A stretch of 64,000 bases of DNA, from the NCBI GenBank assembly GCA_016699305.1, contig CP064970.1, positions 1,860,001 through 1,924,000 of the forward strand, given 5' to 3'. The notes beneath the pieces were generated by a model. It did no database searches. It saw nothing but the letters and a program-made list of their open reading frames with translations, and had not been told where the DNA came from. Of this stretch, positions 1 through 8,644 are shown in pieces. The position numbers were made by a program, and so were the translations under genes. The stretch comes from Alphaproteobacteria bacterium. Its GTDB lineage: Bacteria; Pseudomonadota; Alphaproteobacteria; GCA-016699305. How positions within the stretch are numbered: position 1 is the first letter of the stretch; every line of letters begins with the position of its first letter.

Positions 1-121
1 CGCTTTGATAGAAGCGATTGATCCTTTCGATCAGTTCGCTTCGCGGCGAGGAGAAGACAGCACATTGAGCCGCGATGACGTGGAATCCGGCCTTTCGCGC
101 CATGCGCGCGGGCGGGGCCAT
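1..121 (-). CDS. Possible 5' end of a minus-strand gene running off the left edge
   Basis: A minus-strand frame opens at an ATG at 121 and stays open for 40 codons to the window edge. The frame is closed by a stop just upstream of that ATG. The residues (for example GFHVIAAQCAVF, then SPRSELIERINRFYQS) look protein-like and third positions are GC-rich, as in neighbouring genes. No clear ribosome-binding site precedes the ATG and I do not recognise the family. An overlapping plus-strand frame covers the same bases, so this remains tentative. If real, it is divergent from the phosphatase gene. The 220 bases between them hold nothing I can support. Confidence 0.3.
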   Translation of the reverse strand, partial: MAPPARMARKAGFHVIAAQCAVFSSPRSELIERINRFYQS

Positions 122-342
122 GAACCGGTCACCGTGACTGACTTACTGGACCTGGCGCAGCGCAGCTTTGGGCGTCTTTTGACCGAGAACAAGGTGGCGT
201 TGAACATATTCCATGCCGATCTGGTGTTTCTGCCCACTCATGGCCAAGATCCGATACAAACGGTCAGCGGCTGCCGCCACAGCGCGTCTTTCACGGATCA
301 TCTCAGCAAGGGCTTGATTCTCCGTCTCGTATAGCTTACCGC

Positions 343-1422
343 ATGGATATGATCGCCCATGCAAGCCACGCAAAGCTGCGTCGAGATAGCCCAAGGGCTA
401 GCGGCCCGGATTCTTCCCGGCCATCTCAGCCCGTTCTGGCGGCGTTGGATCTGGGAACGAATAGTTGCAGATTGCTGGTTGCCGTGCCGCGTTCGCCGCA
501 GCCGGAACAAAGCCCCTTTCTGGTGGTGGATTCTTTTTCGCGCGTGGTGCGTTTGGGAGAAGGGCTTAGCACGTTCCCTGCACTGAACGCCGAAGCGATG
601 GATCGCACCATGGAGGTGCTGCGCATATGCCGGGATAAAATGGGGCGTGCCAAAGTCACGCATTTGCGCGCCGTGGCCACCGAGGCATGCCGTCAGGCCA
701 GCAACGGATTGGCTTTTCTTGAACGGGTGCGACGGGAAACAGGCATTGGCTTCGAGATCATTTCCGGAGCCGAGGAAGCGCGGCTGGCCATGATCGGATG
801 CGCGCCTTTGCTTTTGCCCAAGCCATTGCATGCTGTGATGTTCGATATCGGGGGCGGTTCGACGGAATTGGCGTGGCTGCGGGTTGAATCATCGTCCGCG
901 CCGCCGCGATTATTGGACCATGTGTCGCTGCCGGTCGGGGTGGTCAACCTCACTGAACGCTATGGGGGCGATACGATCTCGTCAGAGCATTATCAGGACA
1001 TGATCGACAGTGTCCGTGCCGCATTGCTGCCCTTTGATCGGCGCAACGGCATCGGGATGCAGATGAAGGCTCAGCAGGTGCAAATTCTGGGTTGTTCGGG
1101 ATCTTTGACGACTCTGGCGGCGGCGATGATCGGCTTGCCGCGCTATCAGCGTTCAGCTGTAGATGGACGTATTCTTGCAACCGATGAAACGCTTCGGATG
1201 ACGCGCCGCCTATGCAGCCTGACTCGGGACGAACGCAATCGTATTCCCGGCATCGGCCCCGATCGCGGCGATTTAATCGTTTCAGGTTGCGCAATCCTCG
1301 AAGCTTTATTGAGCCTATGGCCTGTCGAGCGGTTGCGTGTGGGTGATCGTGGACTTCGCGAAGGCATCTTGACGGATATTGTGTATGCCCTGGAGGTTAA
1401 AAGCCGCAGAGCCTTGGCGTGA
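343..1422 (+). CDS. Ppx/GppA family phosphatase (exopolyphosphatase / pppGpp phosphohydrolase)
   Basis: The 359-residue protein has the ASKHA-fold hallmarks of Ppx/GppA: the first phosphate loop LDLGTNSCRLL at about residues 35-45, the SGAEEARLAM catalytic-glutamate segment at about 141-150 and the second loop FDIGGGSTE at about 167-175. The family hydrolyses terminal phosphate from polyphosphate or from pppGpp in the cytoplasm. The length matches the short single-domain alphaproteobacterial form without the C-terminal HD domain of E. coli Ppx. The first 30 residues precede the conserved start and are low in homology signal, so a later start cannot be excluded. Which substrate is preferred cannot be read from sequence. 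Confidence 0.88.
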   Translation: MDMIAHASHAKLRRDSPRASGPDSSRPSQPVLAALDLGTNSCRLLVAVPRSPQPEQSPFLVVDSFSRVVRLGEGLSTFPALNAEAMDRTMEVLRICRDKMGRAKVTHLRAVATEACRQASNGLAFLERVRRETGIGFEIISGAEEARLAMIGCAPLLLPKPLHAVMFDIGGGSTELAWLRVESSSAPPRLLDHVSLPVGVVNLTERYGGDTISSEHYQDMIDSVRAALLPFDRRNGIGMQMKAQQVQILGCSGSLTTLAAAMIGLPRYQRSAVDGRILATDETLRMTRRLCSLTRDERNRIPGIGPDRGDLIVSGCAILEALLSLWPVERLRVGDRGLREGILTDIVYALEVKSRRALA

Positions 1423-1430
1423 TATCTTTG

Positions 1431-1472
1431 TTTAAAAAATAAGGCCGTAGCGACACTTACGCCGCTACGGCC
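1431..1472 (-). terminator. Rho-independent terminator for the small exported protein gene
   Basis: A perfect 10-bp stem, GGCCGTAGCG pairing with CGCTACGGCC, encloses a 10-base loop at 1443-1472. On the minus strand it is followed at once by TTATTTTTT (1431-1442), the classical form. It ends the minus-strand gene that stops at 1510. The plus-strand side lacks a U-tract, so it would serve the phosphatase gene only weakly. Confidence 0.85.
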
Positions 1473-1509
1473 AGATTTGTCAGGATAGGAATAGCCCTGC
1501 TATCAGCGG

Positions 1510-1779
1510 TTACTGAGCGATTTTGGTCGGATCAGGCTGTGAGGTATAGGGGCTTTCGCTGTCCTCCGGATGTGTTGCCGACTTCGAGGTCGCAGACACG
1601 GCACCGGCATAGGAATCGCTGTTGGTGTTGACGATGGTCTCTTGGCCGTTCTCGCCATAGACAACAGACTTGCCTTCATCATAGGTGGCAGTCTCATAGT
1701 TGCGCATCGCTGTTTCCGCCATGGCAGGGCCAGCCAATGCAATGACAGCCGCAGCCGCCAATAGAGTTGTTTTCATCAT
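1510..1779 (-). CDS. Small exported protein of unknown function
   Basis: The 89-residue product begins with a good Sec signal peptide: MMKTTLL, a hydrophobic alanine/leucine core, then AMAETA with predicted cleavage after AMA at about residue 21. The mature part of roughly 68 residues is polar, with many Ser, Thr, Asp and Glu, and has no cysteine or recognised domain. It is monocistronic between a promoter region (1780-1857) and its own terminator. I do not recognise the family. A small periplasmic protein is the most that can be said. Confidence 0.7.
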   Translation of the reverse strand: MMKTTLLAAAAVIALAGPAMAETAMRNYETATYDEGKSVVYGENGQETIVNTNSDSYAGAVSATSKSATHPEDSESPYTSQPDPTKIAQ

Positions 1780-1857
1780 GACGTCGTCCCCTTCGTCGTT
1801 GCGTGTTGAGTATGAAGCTTACTGGTCATGCCGCGAGCGGCAATAACCTTATATCAG

Positions 1858-2343
1858 CTATTGCACGATCTTCCAAGTGCCATCCGGCTGACGGCAGGCT
1901 GTGCCGTAACCATTCTGACGCTGGCCGCCTACAACGATGGATTGGTTAAACTCGCGGCAATAGGCACCGCTGCCATCCTGGCCGTCGCGGACCGGAACAA
2001 TGACGCCCGAATTGCCGCTTTGCGGGTTGTTCCAGGTGATTTGTTGGCCGATCGGCGCGGAATAAGCCCGATTCTCGGCCTGCATCAGTGCCGAACGGTC
2101 GGCATTATCAAGCGACGAGCCGATCTCATTTCCTAACCAGGCACCAGCGACGGCACCCAGAGCGGTCAGGGCCACATTGCCTGTCCCCTTGCCGAACTGG
2201 TTGCCAAGCAAGGCACCGCCGCCGGCACCCACCACCGTGCCCACGGTTTGCTTCTGGCCCCAACTGCTGCTTTGGCAGCCGGTCAGCGCAACGCCCGCAA
2301 CCAGTGCGGTTGCCGTCAGCAGGATGGTCTTGTTCATTCTCAT
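1858..2343 (-). CDS. Glycine-zipper lipoprotein, 17-kDa surface antigen / RT0821-like
   Basis: The 161-residue protein starts with a lipoprotein signal peptide ending in the lipobox LTGC (Cys at about residue 22), followed by SSSWGQKQ. Residues about 33-75 form a glycine-zipper 2TM segment (VGTVVGAGGGALLGNQFG, then GAVAGAWLGNEIG), as in the Rickettsia 17-kDa antigen and SlyB families. The C-terminal 70 residues form the small beta-rich domain with YCREF and GTACRQPDGTWKIV, typical of RT0821/Lpp0805-like proteins, where the two cysteines may pair. It is expected in the outer membrane facing the periplasm. It is a single gene on this strand with no partner next to it. Confidence 0.85.
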   Translation of the reverse strand: MRMNKTILLTATALVAGVALTGCQSSSWGQKQTVGTVVGAGGGALLGNQFGKGTGNVALTALGAVAGAWLGNEIGSSLDNADRSALMQAENRAYSAPIGQQITWNNPQSGNSGVIVPVRDGQDGSGAYCREFNQSIVVGGQRQNGYGTACRQPDGTWKIVQ

Positions 2344-2467
2344 CGTGTCGCTCCGGGTGATGCGTGATAAAGCGGCCGTGACACCGACTCAGCGTCTTTG
2401 TCTGCGGCCCAGACAATTTAGCTTGGCTGAAGATCATGTCAATTTGGTGATGTCGGAAGAACAAAAA

Positions 2468-2896
2468 TTAGGCGCGACTGCCTTCTAAGTGCAACGAATC
2501 GTTGCGCCAGCTATTTCGCGCCACACGGTGCAGTTCAGCGGCCTCTTCATAACGGCGGCCCAGCATCTCCATATACAAGCTACGCGCCTGTTCGCCCATC
2601 TCAGCGTGGATGAAGGGGTTATCACGCATCTGAGCAAAGGCCCGCCAAGCGTTGTCTGCATGGTTCTTCAGGAAGATCAATATCTCGTTCACTCCGGCGG
2701 ACTCGAGGTTCTGCACCTCCAGCAGGCTGAACAGGCGCAAGGCCACGGCCCGTCCGCAGAGGCGCTCAACCTGAGCAACCAGATGACGCAACGATGTAGG
2801 GGGTGCCGTTTCCGATGCATGGGCGAGCATATCGCCACGACTGGTCAATTCGTCCAACATGTCTGGAGGCACCCTCACGAGATTGCGCAACATCAC
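2468..2896 (-). CDS. Hypothetical protein downstream of the TerC/Alx gene
   Basis: The 142-residue protein is predicted soluble and mostly helical, with an Arg/Glu-rich C-terminal half (GEQARSLYMEMLGRRYEEAAELH). There is no signal peptide, membrane segment or cysteine cluster; the two cysteine-poor halves show no motif I know. It starts only 24 bases after the stop of the TerC-like gene on the same strand, so the two are probably co-transcribed. Coding potential is good and the frame is uninterrupted. Function is unknown; a link to metal handling is only implied by its neighbour. Confidence 0.6.
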   Translation of the reverse strand: MMLRNLVRVPPDMLDELTSRGDMLAHASETAPPTSLRHLVAQVERLCGRAVALRLFSLLEVQNLESAGVNEILIFLKNHADNAWRAFAQMRDNPFIHAEMGEQARSLYMEMLGRRYEEAAELHRVARNSWRNDSLHLEGSRA

Positions 2897-2920
2897 AGCG
2901 ATTCGCGCACCCCGATGTTG

Positions 2921-3919
2921 TCACCCATTTTTATTCGGTCGCGCCAGTGACAGAATGACGCCCCCCGCCAACAGCGACGTTGTGACGCACAAAGACACCC
3001 AAGACGGGATCGGTCCTGCGATCGGCCCGATCACGACCTTCATGCCAATGAAAATCAGCACCAAGGCCAGCGCGTATTTGAGCATGTCAAAACGCTGGAT
3101 CATCGCGGAAAGGGCGAAATACAAGGCTCTGAGACCCAAAATCGCAAAGATGTTGCTGGTGTAGACGATGAAAGGATCCTGGGTGATCGCCAACACGGCG
3201 GGCACGCTGTCCACCGCGAAAATCAGATCGCTGACTTCCACCATCACCAGAGCTAGCAACAAAGGTGTGACATAAGGCCGCAAGCGTGGTTTCGTGTGTC
3301 CGGCTTCGATCACACGTACACGCGCAATGAATTTGTTGCCGTGCAACTCGTCGGTGACGGGCAGATAACGGCGCAAGAATTTGATGATGCGGCTTGACCC
3401 CAGATCATGGGGTTTCTCTTTGACAAACAGCATGCGCACGCCGGTGATCAGCAGGAACAGGCCGAACAGATACAGCAGCCATTCGAAGCTGTGCAGCAAT
3501 TGCGCGCCCAGCGCGATCATCACCGCGCGCATGGCGATGGCCCCCAGAATGCCCCAGAACAGCACACGGTGCTGATAGCGGCGCGGAATGCCAAAATGCG
3601 CGAAGATCAGCGAGATGACGAAGATGTTATCCAGCGACAGGCTTTTTTCGACCAGATAGCCGGTAAAATACAGCTCAGCACTGCTAACGCCCGAAGTGAA
3701 TCCTATCCAGACGCCAAACAGCAAGGCGATGGCGATATAGAATCCGCTGAGCCAAAGACTGCTGCGTACGCTGATTTCATGGTCGCGCCGGTGCAGCACG
3801 CCAAGGTCAAAGGCCAGCAGCACAACAATCAGCAGACCAAAGGTCAACCAATGGCCGAGCGTATCTCCCAGAAGGGGGCTTTGTAAGAAAGCGAATGCGG
3901 ATTCCAAGGGATACTCCAT
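2921..3919 (-). CDS. TerC/Alx family integral membrane protein
   Basis: The 332-residue protein has about nine hydrophobic segments and the family signatures TGYLVEKSLSLDNIFV (about residues 77-92) and VEVSDLIFAVDSVPAV followed by SNIFAILGLRALYF (about 225-262), with the acidic residues typical of TerC/Alx metal transport. Length and segment order match E. coli Alx, a membrane protein tied to manganese homeostasis. The frame is open for 260 more codons upstream, but the conserved protein starts at the Met at 3919; the extension is an antisense shadow of uvrA. It is divergent from uvrA across about 126 bases. I looked there for a yybP-ykoY manganese riboswitch and did not find its conserved core. 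Confidence 0.87.
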   Translation of the reverse strand: MEYPLESAFAFLQSPLLGDTLGHWLTFGLLIVVLLAFDLGVLHRRDHEISVRSSLWLSGFYIAIALLFGVWIGFTSGVSSAELYFTGYLVEKSLSLDNIFVISLIFAHFGIPRRYQHRVLFWGILGAIAMRAVMIALGAQLLHSFEWLLYLFGLFLLITGVRMLFVKEKPHDLGSSRIIKFLRRYLPVTDELHGNKFIARVRVIEAGHTKPRLRPYVTPLLLALVMVEVSDLIFAVDSVPAVLAITQDPFIVYTSNIFAILGLRALYFALSAMIQRFDMLKYALALVLIFIGMKVVIGPIAGPIPSWVSLCVTTSLLAGGVILSLARPNKNG

Positions 3920-4045
3920 CTGAAGGCTTGCCAGACCGGCGGTCGATCTTGTCACAGTTTGCTCTGCAATCAAAGGGGACGATCCCAGGGAAACCGTGTA
4001 TTCTATAAGGCCGCCGTAAGGCAGGGGGGACGATAGGGGGGAGCT

Positions 4046-6943
4046 ATGCGGGGGATCGAGCCGGATGTCATTCGCGTGCGCGGCGCGCGCGTCCATAATC
4101 TGAAGAATGTGAATGTCGAGATTCCAAGGCATAGCCTGGTGGTGATTACCGGGCTTTCGGGTTCGGGTAAATCCTCTTTGGCCTTTGACACCATCTATGC
4201 CGAAGGCCAACGCCGCTATGTGGAAAGCCTTTCGGCCTATGCAAGGCAGTTCCTTGAACTGATGCAAAAGCCGGACGTGGATTCCATCGAGGGCCTGTCC
4301 CCGGCCATCTCCATCGAACAAAAGACCGTCTCGCAGAATCCGCGCTCCACCGTGGGCACGGTGACGGAAATCTATGATTATCTGCGCCTGCTCTTCGCGC
4401 GCGTGGGCATACCCTATTCCCCCGCCACGGGGCTTCCCATTGAAAGCCAAACGGTCAGCCAGATGGTGGATCGTCTGTTGACCTTGCCCGAAGGGACTCG
4501 GTTGTATCTGTTGGCACCGGTTGTGCGCGGTCGCAAGGGCGAATACCGCAAAGAGATCAATCAGTGGCGCGGTCAGGGATTCCAACGTTTGCGCATCAAC
4601 GGCACGCTGCACGAGATGGACGACGTGCCGGCTTTGGACAAAAAGCGCAAGCACGACATTGATGTTTTGGTCGATCGATTGATCATTCGTCCCGACCAAG
4701 GCAAACGTCTGGCCGAGTCGCTGGAGACGGCTTTGAAACTGGCCGACGGCTTGGTCTATGCGGAAAAGGTCGAGGGCGGCGAGCGGATCGTCTTTTCCGA
4801 AAAATTCGCCTGTCCCGTCAGCGGGTTCACTTTGCCCGAGATCGAGCCGCGCCTCTTCTCCTTCAATAATCCCTATGGCGCGTGTCCCGCATGCGACGGA
4901 TTGGGCGTCAAGCTGTATATGGATCCGGCCTTGATCGTTCCCAATGGCTGGTTAAGTTTGACCGAAGGCGCCATCAAACCTTGGTCGCGCGTGGCCTCGG
5001 GCAGCACGCGCGTTGTCAGCACCCCTTATATGGTTCAAACCTTGCAGGCTCTGGCCAAGCATTATGGATTCAAGCTCGACACGCCTTGGGACAAAATGAC
5101 CGAGGAAGCGCGTCAGGTGATTTTATACGGCTCGGGCGAGGAAGCCGTGCGCATGCGCTTTGACAGCGGCGAGCGCCGTTTTGAAACCAACCGTCCCTTT
5201 GAAGGCGTCGTTCCCAATCTGGAGCGTCGCTGGCGCGAGACCGACAGTCCCGCCATGCGCGAGGATCTCTCGCAATATCATTCCTCGAAGCCGTGTGACG
5301 CTTGCGGTGGACAGCGTTTGAAACCCGAAGCCTTGTGCGTGCGCGTGGATGGCCGCACCATCAGCGACATTGCCAGCCAGTCCATTTCCCAGGCGGCCGA
5401 TTGGGCGGAGGGGTTGGACTCCAAGCTGAACGAACAGCAGCGCCAGATTGCCCGGCGCATCTTAAAGGAAATCACCGAGCGCTTGGGATTCCTGCGCCAT
5501 GTGGGGTTGGACTATCTCAGCCTATCGCGCACCGCCGGGACTCTTTCGGGCGGCGAGGGGCAGCGCATTCGTTTGGCTTCGCAGATCGGATCGGGATTGT
5601 CGGGCGTGTTGTATGTGCTGGACGAACCTTCCATCGGTTTGCATCAGCGCGATAATGAACGCCTGCTGGAAACCTTGCGACGCCTGCGCGATTTGGGGAA
5701 TACCGTGATCGTGGTGGAGCATGACGAGGACACCATCCGCGCCGCCGATTATTTGATCGATATGGGGCCTGGCGCGGGAACGCATGGCGGACATGTGGTT
5801 TCAGCCGGAACGCCCGCGCATGTGGCGCGCGATCCCAAAAGCCTGACGGGGGCCTATCTGTCGGGCCGCGCCGCGATCGCCGTTCCCAAGACTCGCCGTC
5901 CGCCGCGCGGCGGGGCCTGGCTGGAGGTGGAAGGGGCGACGGGCCATAATCTGAAGAACGTGACCGCGCGCATTCCTATGGGCACCATGACCTGTGTGAC
6001 CGGCGTGTCGGGCAGCGGGAAATCGACCTTGGTGTTGGATACCCTGCATCTGGCCTTGGCGCGGGCGCTGCATGGCGCGCGCGACCTGCCGGCGGCGCAT
6101 ACGCGGCTTTTGGGACTAGAGAATCTGGATAAGGTGATCGATATCGATCAAAGCCCCATCGGCCGCACGCCGCGCTCGAATCCGGCCACTTATACCGGTG
6201 CCTTCACCCCCATCCGCGAATGGTTCGCCGGTCTGCCCGAGGCGCGGGCACGTGGTTACGGGTCGGGACGCTTTTCATTCAACGTCAAAGGCGGACGGTG
6301 CGAGGCTTGTCAAGGCGACGGCGTCATTAAGATCGAGATGCATTTCCTGCCCGATGTCTATGTGACTTGCGATTCCTGTCGCGGACGGCGGTATAACCGC
6401 GAAACTTTGGAAGTCACCTTTAAGGACAAATCCATCGCCGATGTGTTGGATATGACGGTCGAGGAAGGCGCGACGTTCTTTGCCGATATTCCCGCCATCC
6501 GCAATAAGCTGGACACGTTGACCCAGGTAGGGCTGGGCTATATCCATCTGGGCCAGTCGGCGACGACTCTTTCGGGCGGCGAGGCGCAGCGCGTGAAGCT
6601 GTCCAAGGAATTATCTCGCCGCGCCACAGGCCGCACATTGTATATCTTGGACGAACCGACCACGGGCCTCCATGCCGAAGACGTGCGCCGCTTGCTGCAT
6701 GTGCTGCAAGCCTTGGTCGATCAGGGCAACACGGTGCTGGTGATCGAACATAATCTGGACGTCATCAAGACGGCGGATTGGATATTGGATCTAGGCCCCG
6801 AGGGCGGCACGGCCGGCGGGCATCTGGTGGCCGCCGGAACGCCCGAGGATATCGCGGCAACCCCCGCCAGCCATACGGGCCGCTTCCTGGCCCCAATCCT
6901 GGCGCAGCCCGCCGTTCCCGCCAAACGTCGGACGCGGAATTGA
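4046..6943 (+). CDS. uvrA: UvrABC excinuclease subunit A
   Basis: UvrA recognises bulky DNA lesions and loads UvrB in nucleotide excision repair. The 965-residue protein has two ABC modules: Walker A GLSGSGKSSLAFDTIYAEGQ near residue 34 and GVSGSGKSTLVLDTLH near 654, with signatures SGGEGQRIRLASQ and SGGEAQRVKLSKE. Zinc-finger cysteines are at CPVSGF...CPAC in the first module and CEAC...CDSC in the second. The first finger has Ser in place of one Cys, a substitution I associate with alphaproteobacterial UvrA. The start at 4046 follows GGGGGAG with good spacing. Downstream is an intergenic region of about 290 bases rather than ssb. Confidence 0.97.
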   Translation: MRGIEPDVIRVRGARVHNLKNVNVEIPRHSLVVITGLSGSGKSSLAFDTIYAEGQRRYVESLSAYARQFLELMQKPDVDSIEGLSPAISIEQKTVSQNPRSTVGTVTEIYDYLRLLFARVGIPYSPATGLPIESQTVSQMVDRLLTLPEGTRLYLLAPVVRGRKGEYRKEINQWRGQGFQRLRINGTLHEMDDVPALDKKRKHDIDVLVDRLIIRPDQGKRLAESLETALKLADGLVYAEKVEGGERIVFSEKFACPVSGFTLPEIEPRLFSFNNPYGACPACDGLGVKLYMDPALIVPNGWLSLTEGAIKPWSRVASGSTRVVSTPYMVQTLQALAKHYGFKLDTPWDKMTEEARQVILYGSGEEAVRMRFDSGERRFETNRPFEGVVPNLERRWRETDSPAMREDLSQYHSSKPCDACGGQRLKPEALCVRVDGRTISDIASQSISQAADWAEGLDSKLNEQQRQIARRILKEITERLGFLRHVGLDYLSLSRTAGTLSGGEGQRIRLASQIGSGLSGVLYVLDEPSIGLHQRDNERLLETLRRLRDLGNTVIVVEHDEDTIRAADYLIDMGPGAGTHGGHVVSAGTPAHVARDPKSLTGAYLSGRAAIAVPKTRRPPRGGAWLEVEGATGHNLKNVTARIPMGTMTCVTGVSGSGKSTLVLDTLHLALARALHGARDLPAAHTRLLGLENLDKVIDIDQSPIGRTPRSNPATYTGAFTPIREWFAGLPEARARGYGSGRFSFNVKGGRCEACQGDGVIKIEMHFLPDVYVTCDSCRGRRYNRETLEVTFKDKSIADVLDMTVEEGATFFADIPAIRNKLDTLTQVGLGYIHLGQSATTLSGGEAQRVKLSKELSRRATGRTLYILDEPTTGLHAEDVRRLLHVLQALVDQGNTVLVIEHNLDVIKTADWILDLGPEGGTAGGHLVAAGTPEDIAATPASHTGRFLAPILAQPAVPAKRRTRN

Positions 6944-7032
6944 GAAAGGCAGAGGAAACGCCCGAGGCATGAACTGGCTTTGTGGCCTCTGATAGAGACG
7001 CGGGATTAAATGATGGGCTTCATGGGATCATA

Positions 7033-7066
7033 GGCGATCACTTGGCGTCTGAGCCTTGTGATCGCC
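7033..7066. other. Inverted repeat between uvrA and the chemoreceptor gene
   Basis: GGCGATCAC at 7033-7041 is perfectly repeated inverted as GTGATCGCC at 7058-7066, with a 16-base loop. No U-tract follows on either strand, so it is not a canonical intrinsic terminator. It may be an imperfect uvrA terminator or a protein-binding site. The rest of the interval (6944-7237) is AT-rich from about 7140 on and probably holds the chemoreceptor promoter. Confidence 0.5.
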
Positions 7067-7237
7067 GAGCTCCATCTGAGGTATTCTCGACAAGATAGAC
7101 GGTGTTGGTGAGCAACGCGGTCTTATTGCCCCCTCTGTATAAAACCCTTGGTTGTTTAATTTTTATTTACCGTTGTGTGGTCTTATTTTGATTCTGTCTA
7201 GGTATGAACTGTTTCTTCCGTTTAGGAGGCCAGCCCC

Positions 7238-8623
7238 ATGATGTCATTTGTGCACCAGAAAACCTTAAATACTGACAATCAGGAGCAACAAATGGGCAAA
7301 TCCAAAGAGGATTATCTTGCCGCTTTGGTTGAGTATGTCAGCCAATCCTTGGGAAAAGAATGGAAGGTCGTTGCTCATAGCAGCGATTCCTTGGCCAAGG
7401 CCATCAGCCCACTTGCCAATGCGTTGAGACTGCGAACCAACGCGACCCTCAAGAGCGTGGTCCAAATCTGGGTTGAGCAGACGGCTCCGATTTTGGCGAT
7501 TGTGGAAATGGGACAGGACATGCGCGAGCTGCAAAACCGAACCCAAACCATGGCGTCCGCTTCGGAAGAAATGTCGGCATCCATCAAGGAAGTGGCGCGA
7601 ACTTCGGAATTCGTGGTCCAGGAATCCCGCGACGTCAAAGCCAGATTGGTCGGCGGCGTGCAATCTGTGGATCAATCCATTGATATTATGAACGGCATAT
7701 CCGTGGCCTTCGGTGCCCTGACGGGCAAGGTGCAAGCGCTTGATAAAGCGTCGGAGCAGATCGCCGATATTCTCAAGACGATCGAACAAATCGCCAGCCA
7801 GACCAATCTGTTGGCCTTGAACGCCACGATTGAGGCCGCGCGCGCGGGCGAGGCCGGGAAAGGCTTTGCCGTGGTTGCGGGTGAGGTCAAAGCCTTGGCC
7901 AACCAGACAGCCCAAGCGACCGACGACATTCGCCAGCGTATCGCCTCCTTGCAAAAAGGCATGGCCGATATGCTGGTGTCGATGAATGACGGCACGCAGC
8001 GCGTGACGCAAGGCTTGGATGCCATCAAGTCCACGGGAGGCAAGATTCGGGATATCAGCGGCCAATTGGACGGCGTGACGCAAAGGATGGCCGATGTCTC
8101 GGCCACGGTCCAACAGCAGACGGCGGTGACCGGCGATGTCAGCGGCAATCTGGATATCATCGCTCGGATGGCGGATCAGAGCATCGGTCGCCTTGCGCAA
8201 TTAACCGGCTCTATGGAGAAATCCAGCGCGGTCGTCCAAAAAGAACTGACGGATATCGTCAAGGATCCCGATGACGAGATGTTGGTCATGGTGGCCAAGG
8301 CGGACCACGCCAGTTTTAAGAAACGTGTGTTCGACGCATTGGCAGGGCGCAGCCAGACCAAAGCGGGCGACTTGCCCGATCATCACGGCTGTCGTCTAGG
8401 TAAATGGTACGACCAAATCGAGAACGCGCAGATTCGTCAGATGCCTGAGTTCTTGCGCTTGGTCGAGCCGCATCAACGTGTGCATCAGCACGGGAAACAA
8501 GCCCTAGCGGCACTGGCTGCGGGAGATATGGCCAATGCGCTCAAGGAAGCCCGTAGCCTGGATGACGCATCCATGGAGGTCATCGCCAATCTGGACCGGC
8601 TGCACCAAAGACTGACAAGCTAA
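7238..8623 (+). CDS. Soluble methyl-accepting chemotaxis protein with C-terminal CZB zinc-binding domain
   Basis: The 461-residue protein contains a chemoreceptor signalling hairpin whose tip, QIASQTNLLALNATIEAARAG followed by GKGFAVVAGEVKALANQT, lies at about residues 184-224. Coiled-coil arms flank it and a C-terminal CZB domain follows from about 354. The CZB metal ligands are visible as His357, DHHGCRLGKWY (Cys385) and EPHQRVH (about 412-416). There is no membrane segment, so this is a cytoplasmic receptor, probably sensing a ligand through bound zinc or its cysteine. An AGGAGG lies upstream of the ATG at 7238. A second start at 7292 also has AGGAGC upstream, so two initiation sites are possible. 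No che genes are nearby. Confidence 0.92.
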   Translation: MMSFVHQKTLNTDNQEQQMGKSKEDYLAALVEYVSQSLGKEWKVVAHSSDSLAKAISPLANALRLRTNATLKSVVQIWVEQTAPILAIVEMGQDMRELQNRTQTMASASEEMSASIKEVARTSEFVVQESRDVKARLVGGVQSVDQSIDIMNGISVAFGALTGKVQALDKASEQIADILKTIEQIASQTNLLALNATIEAARAGEAGKGFAVVAGEVKALANQTAQATDDIRQRIASLQKGMADMLVSMNDGTQRVTQGLDAIKSTGGKIRDISGQLDGVTQRMADVSATVQQQTAVTGDVSGNLDIIARMADQSIGRLAQLTGSMEKSSAVVQKELTDIVKDPDDEMLVMVAKADHASFKKRVFDALAGRSQTKAGDLPDHHGCRLGKWYDQIENAQIRQMPEFLRLVEPHQRVHQHGKQALAALAAGDMANALKEARSLDDASMEVIANLDRLHQRLTS

Positions 8624-8644
8624 GAAATCGAATGCGTTAGGCGC

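Noticed and set aside
3920..4045. Manganese (yybP-ykoY) riboswitch upstream of the TerC/Alx gene
   Set aside because: The conserved core of that riboswitch was not found in the 126-base gap.
3920..4699. Upstream extension of the TerC-like frame to 4699
   Set aside because: The extra 260 codons are antisense to uvrA and not membrane-like. The conserved TerC start is at 3919.
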